Origin: Isoetes taiwanensis
Taxonomy: Eukaryota > Streptophyta > Lycopodiopsida > Isoetales > Isoetaceae
DNA length: 64,000 nt
Direction of reading: 5' to 3'
NCBI GenBank assembly: GCA_021234155.1
Contig: JAJEKV010000003.1
Coordinates: 9,796,413 to 9,860,412, forward strand
In this document: piece after piece, positions 22,368 through 33,604 of the stretch
How positions within the stretch are numbered: the first letter of the stretch is position 1
How the letters are laid out: each line of letters starts with the position of its first letter
Notes under the pieces: generated by a model
Told to the model about the DNA's origin: nothing
The model's database searches: none
Seen by the model: the letters and a program-made list of their open reading frames with translations, nothing else
Translations under genes and position numbers: made by a program

Positions 22368-23374
22368 TTGTACTCTGACAGAGGGATGCTTATCTATTTT
22401 CCATCAAAATGCCCCTCTATTGGAGAAATCAAGTTTTGGATTACCAAAACTCATAGAATCCCCATCTGCTCCTTGCTCAAGATTGATGACAGAACGTTTC
22501 AGGTCCTCTGTAAGGATAATTTTAGTGTTACCTACCTGCTAAAAAAGAAATTGGGCAAAATTAGTAACAACGAGTTCTATATTATGAGATGGAGCCCATT
22601 ATTTACCCCATGTAACCCAAAGTATATTTCCACTTCTACCTGGTTAACATTTCCGAATCTGCCCCCTGCTTTATGGACGATTTCTCACCTAAGGGCCATC
22701 TCGAGCAAATTGGGGGATATTATCTCTATTAATATCCCCCAAACAAATTTCCCTCTGTCTGTATATCCAAAGAAATTGACTCAAGATGGCTTAAAAATGT
22801 TAAAATAAAGATCTCAGAAGGCAGAACTCTGGATTTAGAAGTGGTGTATTCAAAAACTCCTACCCATAAGGTGCTCGAAGAAGCTGCACCCTGCGGGGAA
22901 AAAGCTACACCAGTTAAACCCCCTCTCATTATTAGGCAGGAGTGGCGCCCCAAAAATATGATTGATTCGGCTCGGGCTCAAAGAAATAATCCTGCTCAGG
23001 CTCAAATGGATTGTAAAACCATAACTCAAAGGGACCCTGATGATCATCATTCAGATTTCACTCTCAATAGCGATTCTCTGTTTATGAATAACAATTGGGA
23101 TTTTCTTATCAAGAATGTCAACTTGGAAGTCCAATTTAAAACAGGCATGGTGACTCTCTCTTTCCCTCTTAAGGAGGAAAATTCTGAGGGAGAGCCCGAG
23201 AACTATAATTCGGACCATGAATTCATACATTCTTGCAATGAGGAAGGATGGAAGCAGATTACTACAAGAAGAAGGGGCCGGGGACAGAAGAAAACTTACA
23301 TTGGACCTCTGAGAGTAAGCCCAAGGAATTCTGCCATCCAATCCAGGATGGCCAAAGGTAGGTACAAATGTTAA
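22368..23374 (+). pseudogene. LINE-A ORF1 (DUF4283-like), frameshifted
   Basis: The first frame (22,368-22,808) has the pattern of the DUF4283 domain of plant LINE ORF1 proteins (FYIMRWSPLF, TWLTFPNLPPALW, LGDIISINIP). The frame changes near 22,775, after which the protein continues through RWLKNVKIKISEGRTLDLEV to a charged, low-complexity C-terminus ending at 23,374. The usual zinc knuckle is not evident. The N-terminus is lost to 5' truncation. Its stop overlaps the ORF2 start (ATGTTAA), implying coupled re-initiation of translation. Confidence 0.7.
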
Positions 23375-26300
23375 TGTCCAACCCCCTTAAAATCATTACC
23401 TGGAATCTCCAGGGTATAAATAGTATCATCAAAAGGGAACGTTTAAAGGTCTGTATATCTACCCTTAACCCTGATATTTTGCTTATCCAGGAGCATAAGA
23501 TCCATGATCTTAACCATAACGAGATTATTTCTAGATCCCTTCCTCCTAATTTTAAAGTTTGGTCTATAAGTGCTAATGACTCGTCTGCAGGTATTGCCAT
23601 AGTGTGGAACATGAGAATCAACCTAGAGGTCATATGGTCAATGATAACAGCGGTAGGTGGCAGATTCTGGTAGGTAATCTGGGCCCTGAAACTATAGCCA
23701 TAGCTAATGTGTACTCTTATCATAATCCCTCTGAGAGGATTGCTGTGTGGAATCAGATTAATCAAAGTTTGGCTAATATTGATGTTGATGATCTAATTTT
23801 GGCTGGAGACTTTAATATGGTCACTGATAGCTACATGAAAAATAGGAATTTTAAAGCTCTCTTGCCTCAGGAACAGGGCGTTTGGTCCAAGCTTCTAGCT
23901 GATCATAATCTCAGAATTGCCAGAACTAAACCTAATTCCTTTAGCTGGTCTGATCATAGAGTTGATCCAATTTGCTGCCTTCATGACCGTTTTTACCTTA
24001 GTGAGAACCTTTGGACTACTGGCAGTAGAGTGGATAATCTAACAGGATACACTCTCTCCGACCACTATCCTCAACAAATTTGTTTTATTGGCAAGAACGT
24101 GCATAGCAATAGAAAATCCTTTTTCAAGCTTAATGTTAATCTTTTGGACCATGAGGAATTTATGGATAAGCTCCAGAACATTATAAACTGTCACCCCATG
24201 CCGGCTGGTGATATTGGTTGGATGTGGTGGTGGATTAATGTAGCCAAGCACATTAAAAGCTGGCTAAAATGCTGGGGTAAAGAAATCCACCACCAGAAGC
24301 AAGCCAATCTGGCTAATCTGAGAGATAGCCTTAGTAATGCCCCTGCTGACATGCAAGAAGATATCAAAATTCAGATAGAGAAGGAGGAAATCAGCATTGC
24401 AAAGGGCTGGAAAGTAAAGGCAAAAATCAAAGAGCTCAAGGAGGATGAGAGATGCAACTCCAAGTATTTTTTTATCAAGGCCAAGACTAAACTCAAAAGA
24501 AATCAAATTGATGAAGTCAAGGTGGGGGATACTCTAATTTCTGGTGATCTCAACCTTAAGAAGGCTGTTGTGGACCATTTCACAAAGATCATGGGTACCA
24601 ACACTGACTGCCTTGATGGGACGATGGACCTTTTTATTAACATTGAGAGTAAAGTCAATGATGACCAAAACAACCTGATCATGGCCCCATTTACTGATAT
24701 TGAGCTCAAGGAATTTTAAGTAAAGGTATTACCAATTTAGCCAATGAGTTCAGGATAAATAAGTGTCTGGATGCCAGAATCAACACGAGTCTTATTACTC
24801 TCATTCCCAAGATTGACTCCCCAACCTCCTTTGCTGATTATAGACCAATTTTTCTTACTAATGTCATTTACAAGATAATTGCAGGGGCGCTGGCTGCCAG
24901 ACTCAAGAAGATTTTAAACAGTGCAATCAGTAGCACCCAATCTGCATATCTTAAGGATCGTTTTATCCTGGACAATGTGGTCACTGCAATCTTAGGTCTA
25001 CACTGGGCCAAGGAATCCAACCAAGATATTGCCCTTCTCAAACTGGATATCACGAAAGCGTTTGATATGGTCAGTTGGAATTTTTTGTTTAAATGCTGCA
25101 GAGCTTTGGGGTTCAACGAAGAAAGTATTGGTATGTTTAAAGCTATCTTGAGTAATTCTAGATCGGCAGTACTTGTTAATGGTGAGTGCAGCCCCTTCTT
25201 TGCTCTCAAAAGAGGTGTTAAGCAAGGGTGTCCTCTAGCCCCGTTTTTATTCTTAATTGTCATGGAAGCATTACATAGCAGACTGGAAAAGGCAAAGAAC
25301 GAGAATTTTATCAAAGGACTTCAACTCCCTGACAACTCTCAGGCGGATCAGATCCTCAATGGACATTTTGCTGATGATACCTTCATTTTGACTTCTATGG
25401 ATCAGGATTCGATCATCAACACTCAGCATATTCTCCAAGACTTTGGTCATACCTCAGGTTGCAAAATTAACCCTCTAAAATCTGCTATTCAAGCCAGGGA
25501 CATGGACAAAGGCACCCAGGCGGCTGACCTTTTTGGCTGTAAGTATAACTCCCCTTGCACTAAGACTAAAATTCTGGGTATTCCCTTTGCCATCAGAAGT
25601 AATGCCTCGGAACTGTGGAATGATATAACTGATAAATTTTATAAAAAGGTAGACACCCTGAACTCTAAATATCTTTCCAAGAATGGCAGAGCTATTATAG
25701 CCAATTTTATGATATCCTCCTCGCAGGTCTATCAATCCTCGATTATTTTAGCTCCCAAAAAAGTTACTAATAAGCTTCAAGGTATCATTGGCAGGTTTAT
25801 CTCCTGTGGCCAAAATAGAAGATGCTGGCATCCAGTTTCCATGGAAGAGTGCTGCAAGTCAAAAGTAGAAGGTGGACTGGGAACTATTAATATAAGAAAG
25901 CAAGGTTTGGCCTTGGCAGCTAAATATTTTCATAAGGCCTCTTATGACAAAATCAAGCACCCCATATCTGCTTTGATCAGGCATTATATTGGTAAATGCC
26001 ATCCCTATGGTTGGAGAAATCTAAAGATGGACCTGCCACACTCTATCTTCTTTCCATTCTCTGTTCCAGCCACCACTCCAGGTCTTATTAAAAAGTGGAT
26101 AAAGGCTTGGCTCGAAGTTAAACAGATGTACAGCTGGGAAAAGGGCTTATCTACAGATCAATCCATTTTCTGGAATCCTGCTCTCACCTTGGATAACCCT
26201 GATATGTGTCTAGCCTGCCATTTCCCTGATCAAGCGAAGCTTTGGAAGCAAAAAGGAATCACCATGATCAGAGATCTTTTTGATGATAATGGGATTATTT

Positions 26301-26944
26301 TATTTCATAACTCAGGCCTTGCAGGGGAAGGTCAGCAAACACAGATGCTGTATGAAGCCATTACTAATACAGTAGTGAATGGAATGTGGTCCCACTCCCA
26401 AGACTCTTGGAATCACAACGGGGTGAATGGCTACAAAGTCAATTCGGCCTACAAGTATCTCATGAGAGACCAAACTGTTACTATTCACCTCAAATGGGGG
26501 GTTTCTTCGGACACAGCTAGGAGGAACCTCAAATTTATGTGGAGTAGCCCAATTAATCCGAAAATCAAAGCATTTATGTGGCAGCTATGGCACAAGGGAT
26601 TGGCTACTAACTGTAAGAGATTTAAGCTTTCTATGACTAATTCTGATATTTGTGACAGATGCCTAGCCTATAAGGAGGATGAGAATCATCTATTCAGGTC
26701 TTGCCTATGGTCTGAATGGGTGCTGGAACTGGCCTCTGAGATCCTTGGCCAAAATCTTGTTACCCTGGATCACAAAGAATTCTTCATGCCTAACAACCCA
26801 ACAGACTGGAGAATTTATATCCTCTTGTGTAGAATTTGGAAAGGGAGAAACACTTTCATATTTGATTTTGAAATTATCCCCCCGGAAGGGATCATAAAAC
26901 AGGTAATGTATGATATTAATTGGATCCTTAGTATTAATGTATGA
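23368..26944 (+). pseudogene. LINE-A ORF2: APE endonuclease / reverse transcriptase / zf-RVT
   Basis: Domains in order: endonuclease (IITWNLQGIN, ILLIQEH, LAGDFNMV, LSDHYP), reverse transcriptase (LITLIPKID, DYRPIFLTNVIYKI, KLDITKAFDMVSW, GCPLAPFLFLIVMEAL, catalytic FADD near 25,370) and the C-terminal zf-RVT (NPKIKAFMWQLWHKGLAT ... CDRC ... HLFRSC). Frames change near 23,650 and near 24,720. At the second break the segment that normally carries the SPGPDGF-type motif of the RT fingers is missing: the text jumps from DIELKEF to ITNLANEFRINKCLDARINT. The element is therefore dead. ORF2 ends TGA at 26,942. Confidence 0.9.
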
Positions 26945-27269
26945 ATCGTTTATTGCTGCAGATACCCTGTTCCTGATGACTAGGAGGCTCAAATGGAAAA
27001 GGAACAAAGCCGAGCATGAGAAGGAATGGATCAGGTTCTTCGGCCCTGCTGATACATCTGCGCATCTCGATGCCATATGCGTATGTGGTTGCTGCTGTGA
27101 CCAAAATTACAACATTCGAAGAGATTTGATCTGCGAGGCCAAAGACGCCAAAGGGAGATTCAACATGGCCAAGGCGGGCATTTGTAAATGCACCTACTGC
27201 ACATTTCATCTGATTATGAAGGGGAAAGCAAGGAAGAGGACAAACCAGCACCTCCAAGGATTTCATTAG
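26937..27269 (+). CDS. LINE-A third ORF, Cys-rich, 110 codons
   Basis: An ATG at 26,937 overlaps the ORF2 stop by 8 bases, mirroring the ATGTTAA overlap of ORF1 and ORF2. The product is basic, with a Cys cluster CVCGCCCD, a single later CE, then CKCTYCTFH, a pattern suggestive of metal binding. It ends in KGKARKRTN. No family recognised; plant LINEs often have only two ORFs, sometimes with RNase H at the ORF2 end, which this is not. It could be a genuine ORF3 or the shifted C-terminus of ORF2. Confidence 0.5.
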   Translation: MYESFIAADTLFLMTRRLKWKRNKAEHEKEWIRFFGPADTSAHLDAICVCGCCCDQNYNIRRDLICEAKDAKGRFNMAKAGICKCTYCTFHLIMKGKARKRTNQHLQGFH

Positions 27270-27435
27270 CTTCTTTCTGTTAACTGTTCAAAATGACTAT
27301 GCTTTTCAGATACCTCTTTTTCTAAAAGTATCTTAAAATGTTATAGGGTTACACTTCCCTTGAAAAAAGTTCTTCTTGTATACTTAACTTATACTTAATA
27401 TAAATAGTCGCCTTCAATAAAAAAAAAAAAAAAAA

Positions 27436-27446
27436 GGAAAAAGGTC
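27436..27446. repeat. LINE-A target-site duplication, right copy
   Basis: GGAAAAAGGTC, exact match to 22,354-22,364, immediately after the poly(A). Confidence 0.8.
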
Positions 27447-27462
27447 CCCCAAACTGCGGTTG

Positions 27463-29617
27463 GAGGAAGGATTTTTTTATTATTGTCCAAAGATGCAAAA
27501 GTTAATGAAGTTGGAATAAGTACATGTTCAATGGATATTGATGTGTAGACGTCCTTCATTTTAGAGTTCCCTTCATTTTAAGGTTCAGAAAATGGTAAGA
27601 TAACATTGTTCAACTAATGTGAGCTATACAGGCATGCGCTTTGACCACTAACTAAGGAAGCATGGGCATATGTTGAAGGCAAATTACTTGTTGACATGGA
27701 CAAAATGGTAAGGATGAACATTGCTCAACTTCTTTAGTGTGAGTAAATGACTAGAGTAACTTTATGGGGTGCCCATAAACTCTAGAAACGTAAATGCTAT
27801 TTGGAGAGTTTGCTTTTGAAAGAACTTAGGTGGAAAAATTATATTTTATGCAAAGGGCCTTTTCAAGGTTATCATATTGACCTTTATGTACTTTGTTTAT
27901 AAAGTTGAAGGCATGTTTGCCACTTGTCCACCTAGCAAGTTTGGCTTGCATGCACAATTTTATGATGTTTGTGGTTTATAGAGCTACGAATACCATGCCA
28001 TGCCTTTTAAGGGATGAAGGAAAGTAATATAGCATGCCCTTCTAATTCTATTATTTGCCCTAACATCTGTGGCATTAAATTTTCGTGGCCTAGTTTGCCC
28101 TAACATGTTTTTCTTTGCAATTTTTGCTACGAAGCATAGCAGTGGCCGATCTGTACTTTGATATGATGCTACACTATCCAATTTGATTCTAGCAGGAGTT
28201 ACCGTTGCCTAAGGCTTAAGAGCACATCTGAACTGCCAAAGGTATGCAAGCAGACTATCTATGAGCCAAGCAGACTACGTAGCCGATTATGTGAAGATAC
28301 TTTTGATGTTGCATTCCGGTACATGGCTTCAACTTTCTTCTGGATCTGTAAGCAAGGGCTAGTATTCGCCAGGATTTTGGCTATGGCAGAAAGAAGACCT
28401 TAAGCCTGCAAACATCTCTTAAGCAATTTTTGGTAATTCTATGGCACTGGAACAATCCAGTGTGATGGCTACGGAAATTATGTGGATCAATCTAATGTCA
28501 AAAATGTGGCGCATTAAGCTGGAATCTTCCCCAAATTCGAGCATTAAGCTGGAGTTTTCCCTCAAATTCGAGTACAACAGGTTACATTTCCTGTTTATAA
28601 TAATTTTGGATTCTATGCATTGAAATTGTATTTGAATCGTTTTATTTTTACATGTAACAAATGGCCGTCTTAATAGCTAATGTAGCAGATCCATTTGGCA
28701 TGAAGTCTAGCTCTTATAAGCATAATTTGGATGTCTTCTATGTAATAAATAACCAGTGGTATAGTTGTACATCTAAAGCATAGGCTGAGATAGGCAGCTC
28801 TGTAAGATAGCATTAGGCACATTCAAGATGCGTGTCTTATGATTATGCTTTATGCATTCCGCCATTCAAGCTAGATGTATAAATGCTCTAAAATGACTTA
28901 AACAGTCTTGTATCTTTGATGTAGGCAAGTATTGTTTATCTGTGTGCCTCAATAAGCGGGCAATAGGTTCGCTCCTATATTTGCTTAGTGATACTACCGG
29001 ATTCAAGCGCATATTAATTTAAGGTCGCTTTCTAAGCGTGATATATGGTTGGCAGCATAATATGGGAATTGGACATGCTGATTATTTAATAATCCTATAT
29101 GTCGCATGTCTCCACAATTGTTTTGCCCATTTAGGGGGACGTTTTACAAAGTGAAGGGTGGTAAACCCAAGAAGTTCCTGACTTACTGTTAGTAGCTTAG
29201 GCTTTTACCCATTCTTTGGCTAACTGTCCTCTGGTTCTACTGCAGGTAACCGAACTTCTTGCTCTTTGTTTTGAAGTTGTGAGAAATACAATATTTTATT
29301 TGTCTACATCACATGGAAGCTAAGGACTATTCAAGATCAACTTTCAACATGGCTTCAACATCAGATATCACTTTGAACGTATACTTTTTTATTCTCAAAT
29401 GGCAATACAGTGTGGTCTTGGGTATAAAGACCAAGAAATGATTAGTGTACTTCTTTTCAACGTATGTAATGGAATTAAATTTTTGATATTTTGTAACCAG
29501 ATTAAGGCTTAGGTTAGTTGACACCTGGTCTAACCTAAGGCTGCCAATTGTATCTGAAAATGGTCTTTGCATGAAGTCCATTGAATGATAAAAAGTCAGG
29601 TAAAAGCAGTTTAAAGG
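27463..29617 (+). repeat. segmental duplication, copy B
   Basis: Collinear with 19,558-21,775 (see copy A). It lacks the MITE-like insert of copy A but has a different 225-bp segment at 27,794-28,018. It ends where the poly(T) of LINE-B starts, so LINE-B probably inserted at its edge. With LINE-A removed, A and B form a direct tandem repeat with a period near 2.8 kb. Confidence 0.88.
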
Positions 29618-29634
29618 TTTTTTTTTTTTTTTTT

Positions 29635-29800
29635 GTTGGCAAGCTATTTATATTTTATATATAAAGGAAATAAAATACAAAAAATCCCTTAATGGATAGG
29701 TAAAGACTTGTGTCCTCCAATAGTTCTCCTCCAGGAGAAGCTTTAGGGTAAGAAAACCCAACGTCCACCCTTGGTGACCTTTTTGATTTATCTGATGCTA
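29635..29800 (-). other. LINE-B 3' untranslated region
   Basis: 166 bp between the ORF2 stop and the poly(A) tail, with no frame of note. Confidence 0.7.
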
Positions 29801-32800
29801 TTAGTCTTCTCCCATAGTAGTCCATGAGGTGGTAAAATATTCGTAGAAACCTTTTATGTTGCCGATTTTGTCAAAATCCCTGTCATAGTTTACTCCAAGC
29901 TTCCTTCTGTGCGAAATGCCCATCAGAGCTGTTTCGAAGTTGAAGGTTGCTATGATTCTCCTGTGGTCAATGTCTTTCTGAGCTATAGATACTTCACAGC
30001 GATGTTTCCATATGCTCCACAGTGCTATGGCTATAAGAGATCTGCTTACTTTAGAACTGTCCTGTATTAGTATCCGCGGCCACTGTAAATCACTAACATC
30101 AAGCTTTAGGATGGGCATAGCCCATGCCCAAAAGCTTTGGATCTTATCACAGAAGAACATGTGATCTAATTCTTCTTCTGTTCTACATCCTAGTGGACAG
30201 TTGGTCTGAGCGACTATTTTCCTTTGTAGCAGTCTGGAAAGGGTTGCAATCCCTCCTTGCCATGACATCCAAATGAAAGCCTGGATTTTTTTTGAGCACC
30301 ACGAATCCCAGCATTTGACAAGCTGAGGGATTAGATCCTCCTGACCAAGACCCAATTTCCTTCCTACCTTGAAAGGTTCTCTTACCAGCAATTTTTGGTA
30401 GATTAAACTGACTCTATACTTTTCCACAATTGATCCATTATCCTCCCAGATTGCCCATTCTTCTGCTGGTCCCATTTCTCTTGAGAAGACATCCACCTTT
30501 TTTAAAATTAGCTCAAAGAGCTTCCTGTTACCAAGGCTATTGCCAACTATCTCTTTTATTGAAGTCCATGCTTTCCATCTTTGTAGCTTATCATTCCAAA
30601 TATCATTGAGTTTGATCAGACCTTTATTTTGCCAGTTTGAGGCCAGTCTAGGATGTGCAATGGCCAGTGGATGCTCATTTTTTTCACATATATTGCTATT
30701 CCAGAATATTGAATGACCTTCTGCTAGCCAGGGGAGGTCTTTCTGCTTGAAAATTTTGGCCACCTTTATCCATGAGCATAACAGATTTCTCATCATTGCT
30801 GATGTATTCGTACCAATTGTAAACTCATAATATGCTGAATTTGGGAGTTGCATAGGGGTGGATGGTTTGCCCAGCGGATGGCACTTTGTTAGAGCATACC
30901 TTATGAAGTGCATGGCCGGAGCTGTCTCATTATTTAACGCCCTCCAAACCAGCTTAGCCCCAAGGGCAGTTGCTTGGATTTTCAGATCCTTTAGGCCAAG
31001 TCCCCCATCTTGTTTGTTCCTGCATACCTCTGTCCATCCAAGCTTGGATGCCCCATTCCATAGAAACGTTCTGATTATGCTTTCCATCTGCTGATAGACA
31101 TACTTGGGACCAATGAGTATGCTAGATAGGTAGATATGTGAGGATCCCAGTACTGCGTTGCATACTGCAATTCTGCCTGCTAGTGAAAGAGGTCTAGCTG
31201 ACCATATTCCTGCTTTCTTCTTTAACTTGTCTAATATGGGATTCCATAATCCCTTCAAGCTTAAGTCTGGACTGAGTGGTATCCCCAGCAGTTTAAAAGC
31301 CTCCTTCTTAGACAATATTTTCAGATTCAGATTTCCTAGAGCTGGGTCAATTGGTTCAGAAAAGGGCCAAATTATTGAGCATTTGTTGAGGTTTAACTCG
31401 ATGCCCGTCAGTATGGAGAAGCTATTTACCATATCTCTGAAATTTTGAATGCTTAGATCATCGTACCTTATAAATGCAAAGGTGTCGTCTGCAAATTGCA
31501 TTAGGGGTAGTTGCGCATTTGATTCACCAGGAAGAGTTAACCCTTTCACAAGCCCTCGGTCCTGCTGCTTTTTCATCATGGAGCTTAGTAGATGCGCTAT
31601 TATCAGGAACAAGCACGGGGCCAGTGGACAGCCCTGTCGCACACCCCTTTTGAGTGGGAACATCCTAGAAGGACACCCATTAATTATCACTGATGCACTG
31701 CCAGCCCTTAACAGGCCTAGTATAACTTCTTGTGCTCCCCTTGCCATCCGAAGGTTGTCTAAAACCTTGATCAGAGTGTCCCATCTAATAGTATCATATG
31801 CTCTTGCAAAGTCTAGTTTAAAGAGAACACATTTTTGCTTGGAAACATTGGCCCAGTGCATTCCTTCATTTGCTACAAGGTAGTTATCATGTATAGATCG
31901 TCCAGGCAAAAAAGCTGACTGCTCCGGACCAATGATTCTTCGTAGTGCATGCTTCAACCTGTTGGCTATTAGTTTGGCATAAATCTTGTACAATGTGTTT
32001 GTGAGAGCAATAGGGCGCCATTCATGGAAACTAGAAGGTTTATCTACCTTTGGAATGAGTGATATAAACCCTGTAGCAATCGCTGGGTGAAGAGACCTAC
32101 TTGCCCATGCATCTCTTATTGTTGCAAGTATTTCTGGCCCGAGAAGATCCCAGAATTCCAGAAAGAACTCTGGAGGCATCCCATCAGGTCCTGGGGACTT
32201 CTCCTTGGACATTGTGGAGACTATTTTAAAAAGCTCATGCATGGTGATGTCTTGCATAATGAGTTCATTCTCCTCTGGAGAGAATTCTTCTTCTATTGTA
32301 CCTAGGGCATCCTGCATGAGTCCCTGTTGTATAGGTGGCGTAGACTCATTAAAAAGCTTGCTGAATTTGTCTACAAAGAAGTTTTCTATCTGCTTTGGAT
32401 CTGTAACCTTCTGCCCTGAATCATTGCAGATTTCTGTGATCCCATTTGATGCCAATCTAGAGCCAGCCATCCTAAAAAAGATCTTGGAAGATCCTTGATC
32501 AATTTCCGTGTAGGCTCTGGTTTTAGAGCGGATTGCTGCTCCTTTGGCTTCTACCTCTTCAAGCGCCTTTATTTCATTTTCTAATTGATCTTCCATTGCA
32601 TGCAGCATGCCATCCCTTGGTTTAATCAATAGTTCCTGCCTAACCACTTTGATCTTGCTGCACAGGTCTGCTTTCGACTGTTTAAAGGTAGCTGCCTTAC
32701 ATTTTCCCCATGTTTTGATCCATACTTTAATGTCCTTGATTCTCTTACACCATCTTAGCATGCTTGGCAGCTGAGAATAGGATTCCATAGTAGGATAGAA

Positions 32801-33604
32801 ATTTCGAAAGTCGAGGCAAAATTCCTTCTTGTTGAGAAAGCTAGTGTTGAACTTAAAAGGCGTATTGGATTTTGGTTTAATTGACTTACCTTTGAGCATC
32901 AAAAGTTGTGGCAAGTGATCCGACTGTGTGTATGTTACATCTGCTTCCACAAAACAGCCTTCTAAAGCTTTGGCCCCTCTATTTGCAACGTAGAATCTGT
33001 CCAGCAGACAGTATACTCTTTTCTCTCCTTTTTGCTTATTGCTCCACGAGTAGAGGTTGTTCGAGGGAGGAATTAAGCTTAGCCCTGCACTATTTAATAG
33101 GCATTCCCATTCATCTCTTTCCTCCTTCATGAGATTCCTACTGAGACCCACTTTCTGATCCCAACTATCCGTCATGTTGAGATCTCCCCCAACAATCCAG
33201 CTGATGGGAGGTTTTCCATTTATCCACTGCCTCAATTCTTTCCATAAGGATGCTCTTTCATTGGGTGAATTTGAGGCATAGATATTTATAATACCCCATC
33301 CATCTGCATGCTCTTTCTCTTCTATCATAATTGCTTGCCATCTCCCAGAATTACTGATATGTGTGTTGCTAACCTGTATATTCCTCCAGAGAAGCGAGAT
33401 CCCTCCTTTGGTACCCGCTGCTTGAGAGCTAAGGGACTGATATCCTTTGCCTATCCAGTCCCCTAGGCTTTTTGCTCCAAACTCATCCAGTCTGTGTTCT
33501 TGTATAAGAAGTATATCTGCTCCCATGGCTCTGATAGCAGTCAGAACTCTTGATCTTTTGAGGGACCCCCTGATCCCTCTTAAATTCCATGTCACTATCT
33601 TCAT
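29801..33604 (-). CDS. LINE-B ORF2 protein, intact (1,267 aa): endonuclease-RT-zf-RVT
   Basis: Single uninterrupted frame starting ATG at 33,604. APE-type endonuclease, residues ~1-230: KIVTWNLRGIRG, DILLIQEHR, GGDLNMTDSW, LLDRFYV and SDHLPQL. Reverse transcriptase, ~455-760: KSPGPDGMPPEFF near 470, SLIPKVDKPSSFHEWRPIAL, FKLDFARAYDTIRW, GCPLAPCLFLIIAHLL and the catalytic FADD near 705. The C-terminal zf-RVT is near 1,100 (KIQAFIWMSWQGGIAT, CPLGC, LDHMFFC). The protein nicks target DNA and reverse-transcribes its own RNA there. Its ATG overlaps the ORF1 stop as ATGA. All catalytic landmarks I can check are present, although the split ORF1 makes this copy incomplete. Confidence 0.95.
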   Translation of the reverse strand: MKIVTWNLRGIRGSLKRSRVLTAIRAMGADILLIQEHRLDEFGAKSLGDWIGKGYQSLSSQAAGTKGGISLLWRNIQVSNTHISNSGRWQAIMIEEKEHADGWGIINIYASNSPNERASLWKELRQWINGKPPISWIVGGDLNMTDSWDQKVGLSRNLMKEERDEWECLLNSAGLSLIPPSNNLYSWSNKQKGEKRVYCLLDRFYVANRGAKALEGCFVEADVTYTQSDHLPQLLMLKGKSIKPKSNTPFKFNTSFLNKKEFCLDFRNFYPTMESYSQLPSMLRWCKRIKDIKVWIKTWGKCKAATFKQSKADLCSKIKVVRQELLIKPRDGMLHAMEDQLENEIKALEEVEAKGAAIRSKTRAYTEIDQGSSKIFFRMAGSRLASNGITEICNDSGQKVTDPKQIENFFVDKFSKLFNESTPPIQQGLMQDALGTIEEEFSPEENELIMQDITMHELFKIVSTMSKEKSPGPDGMPPEFFLEFWDLLGPEILATIRDAWASRSLHPAIATGFISLIPKVDKPSSFHEWRPIALTNTLYKIYAKLIANRLKHALRRIIGPEQSAFLPGRSIHDNYLVANEGMHWANVSKQKCVLFKLDFARAYDTIRWDTLIKVLDNLRMARGAQEVILGLLRAGSASVIINGCPSRMFPLKRGVRQGCPLAPCLFLIIAHLLSSMMKKQQDRGLVKGLTLPGESNAQLPLMQFADDTFAFIRYDDLSIQNFRDMVNSFSILTGIELNLNKCSIIWPFSEPIDPALGNLNLKILSKKEAFKLLGIPLSPDLSLKGLWNPILDKLKKKAGIWSARPLSLAGRIAVCNAVLGSSHIYLSSILIGPKYVYQQMESIIRTFLWNGASKLGWTEVCRNKQDGGLGLKDLKIQATALGAKLVWRALNNETAPAMHFIRYALTKCHPLGKPSTPMQLPNSAYYEFTIGTNTSAMMRNLLCSWIKVAKIFKQKDLPWLAEGHSIFWNSNICEKNEHPLAIAHPRLASNWQNKGLIKLNDIWNDKLQRWKAWTSIKEIVGNSLGNRKLFELILKKVDVFSREMGPAEEWAIWEDNGSIVEKYRVSLIYQKLLVREPFKVGRKLGLGQEDLIPQLVKCWDSWCSKKIQAFIWMSWQGGIATLSRLLQRKIVAQTNCPLGCRTEEELDHMFFCDKIQSFWAWAMPILKLDVSDLQWPRILIQDSSKVSRSLIAIALWSIWKHRCEVSIAQKDIDHRRIIATFNFETALMGISHRRKLGVNYDRDFDKIGNIKGFYEYFTTSWTTMGED

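Larger units (their letters stand above)
22365..27435 (+). mobile_element. LINE-A retrotransposon, 5'-truncated in ORF1
   Basis: About 5.07 kb between an exact 11-bp duplication (22,354-22,364 and 27,436-27,446) and ending in a run of 17 A at 27,419-27,435. It contains ORF1, ORF2 and a small third ORF, all on the plus strand, with frameshifts and one internal deletion. Target-primed insertion explains the tail, the duplication and the 5' truncation. Confidence 0.9.

Noticed and set aside
19558-29617. Copies A and B as the LTRs of one large retrotransposon around LINE-A
   Set aside because: They lack TG...CA ends, primer and polypurine sites, and the material between them is a LINE with its own target duplication.
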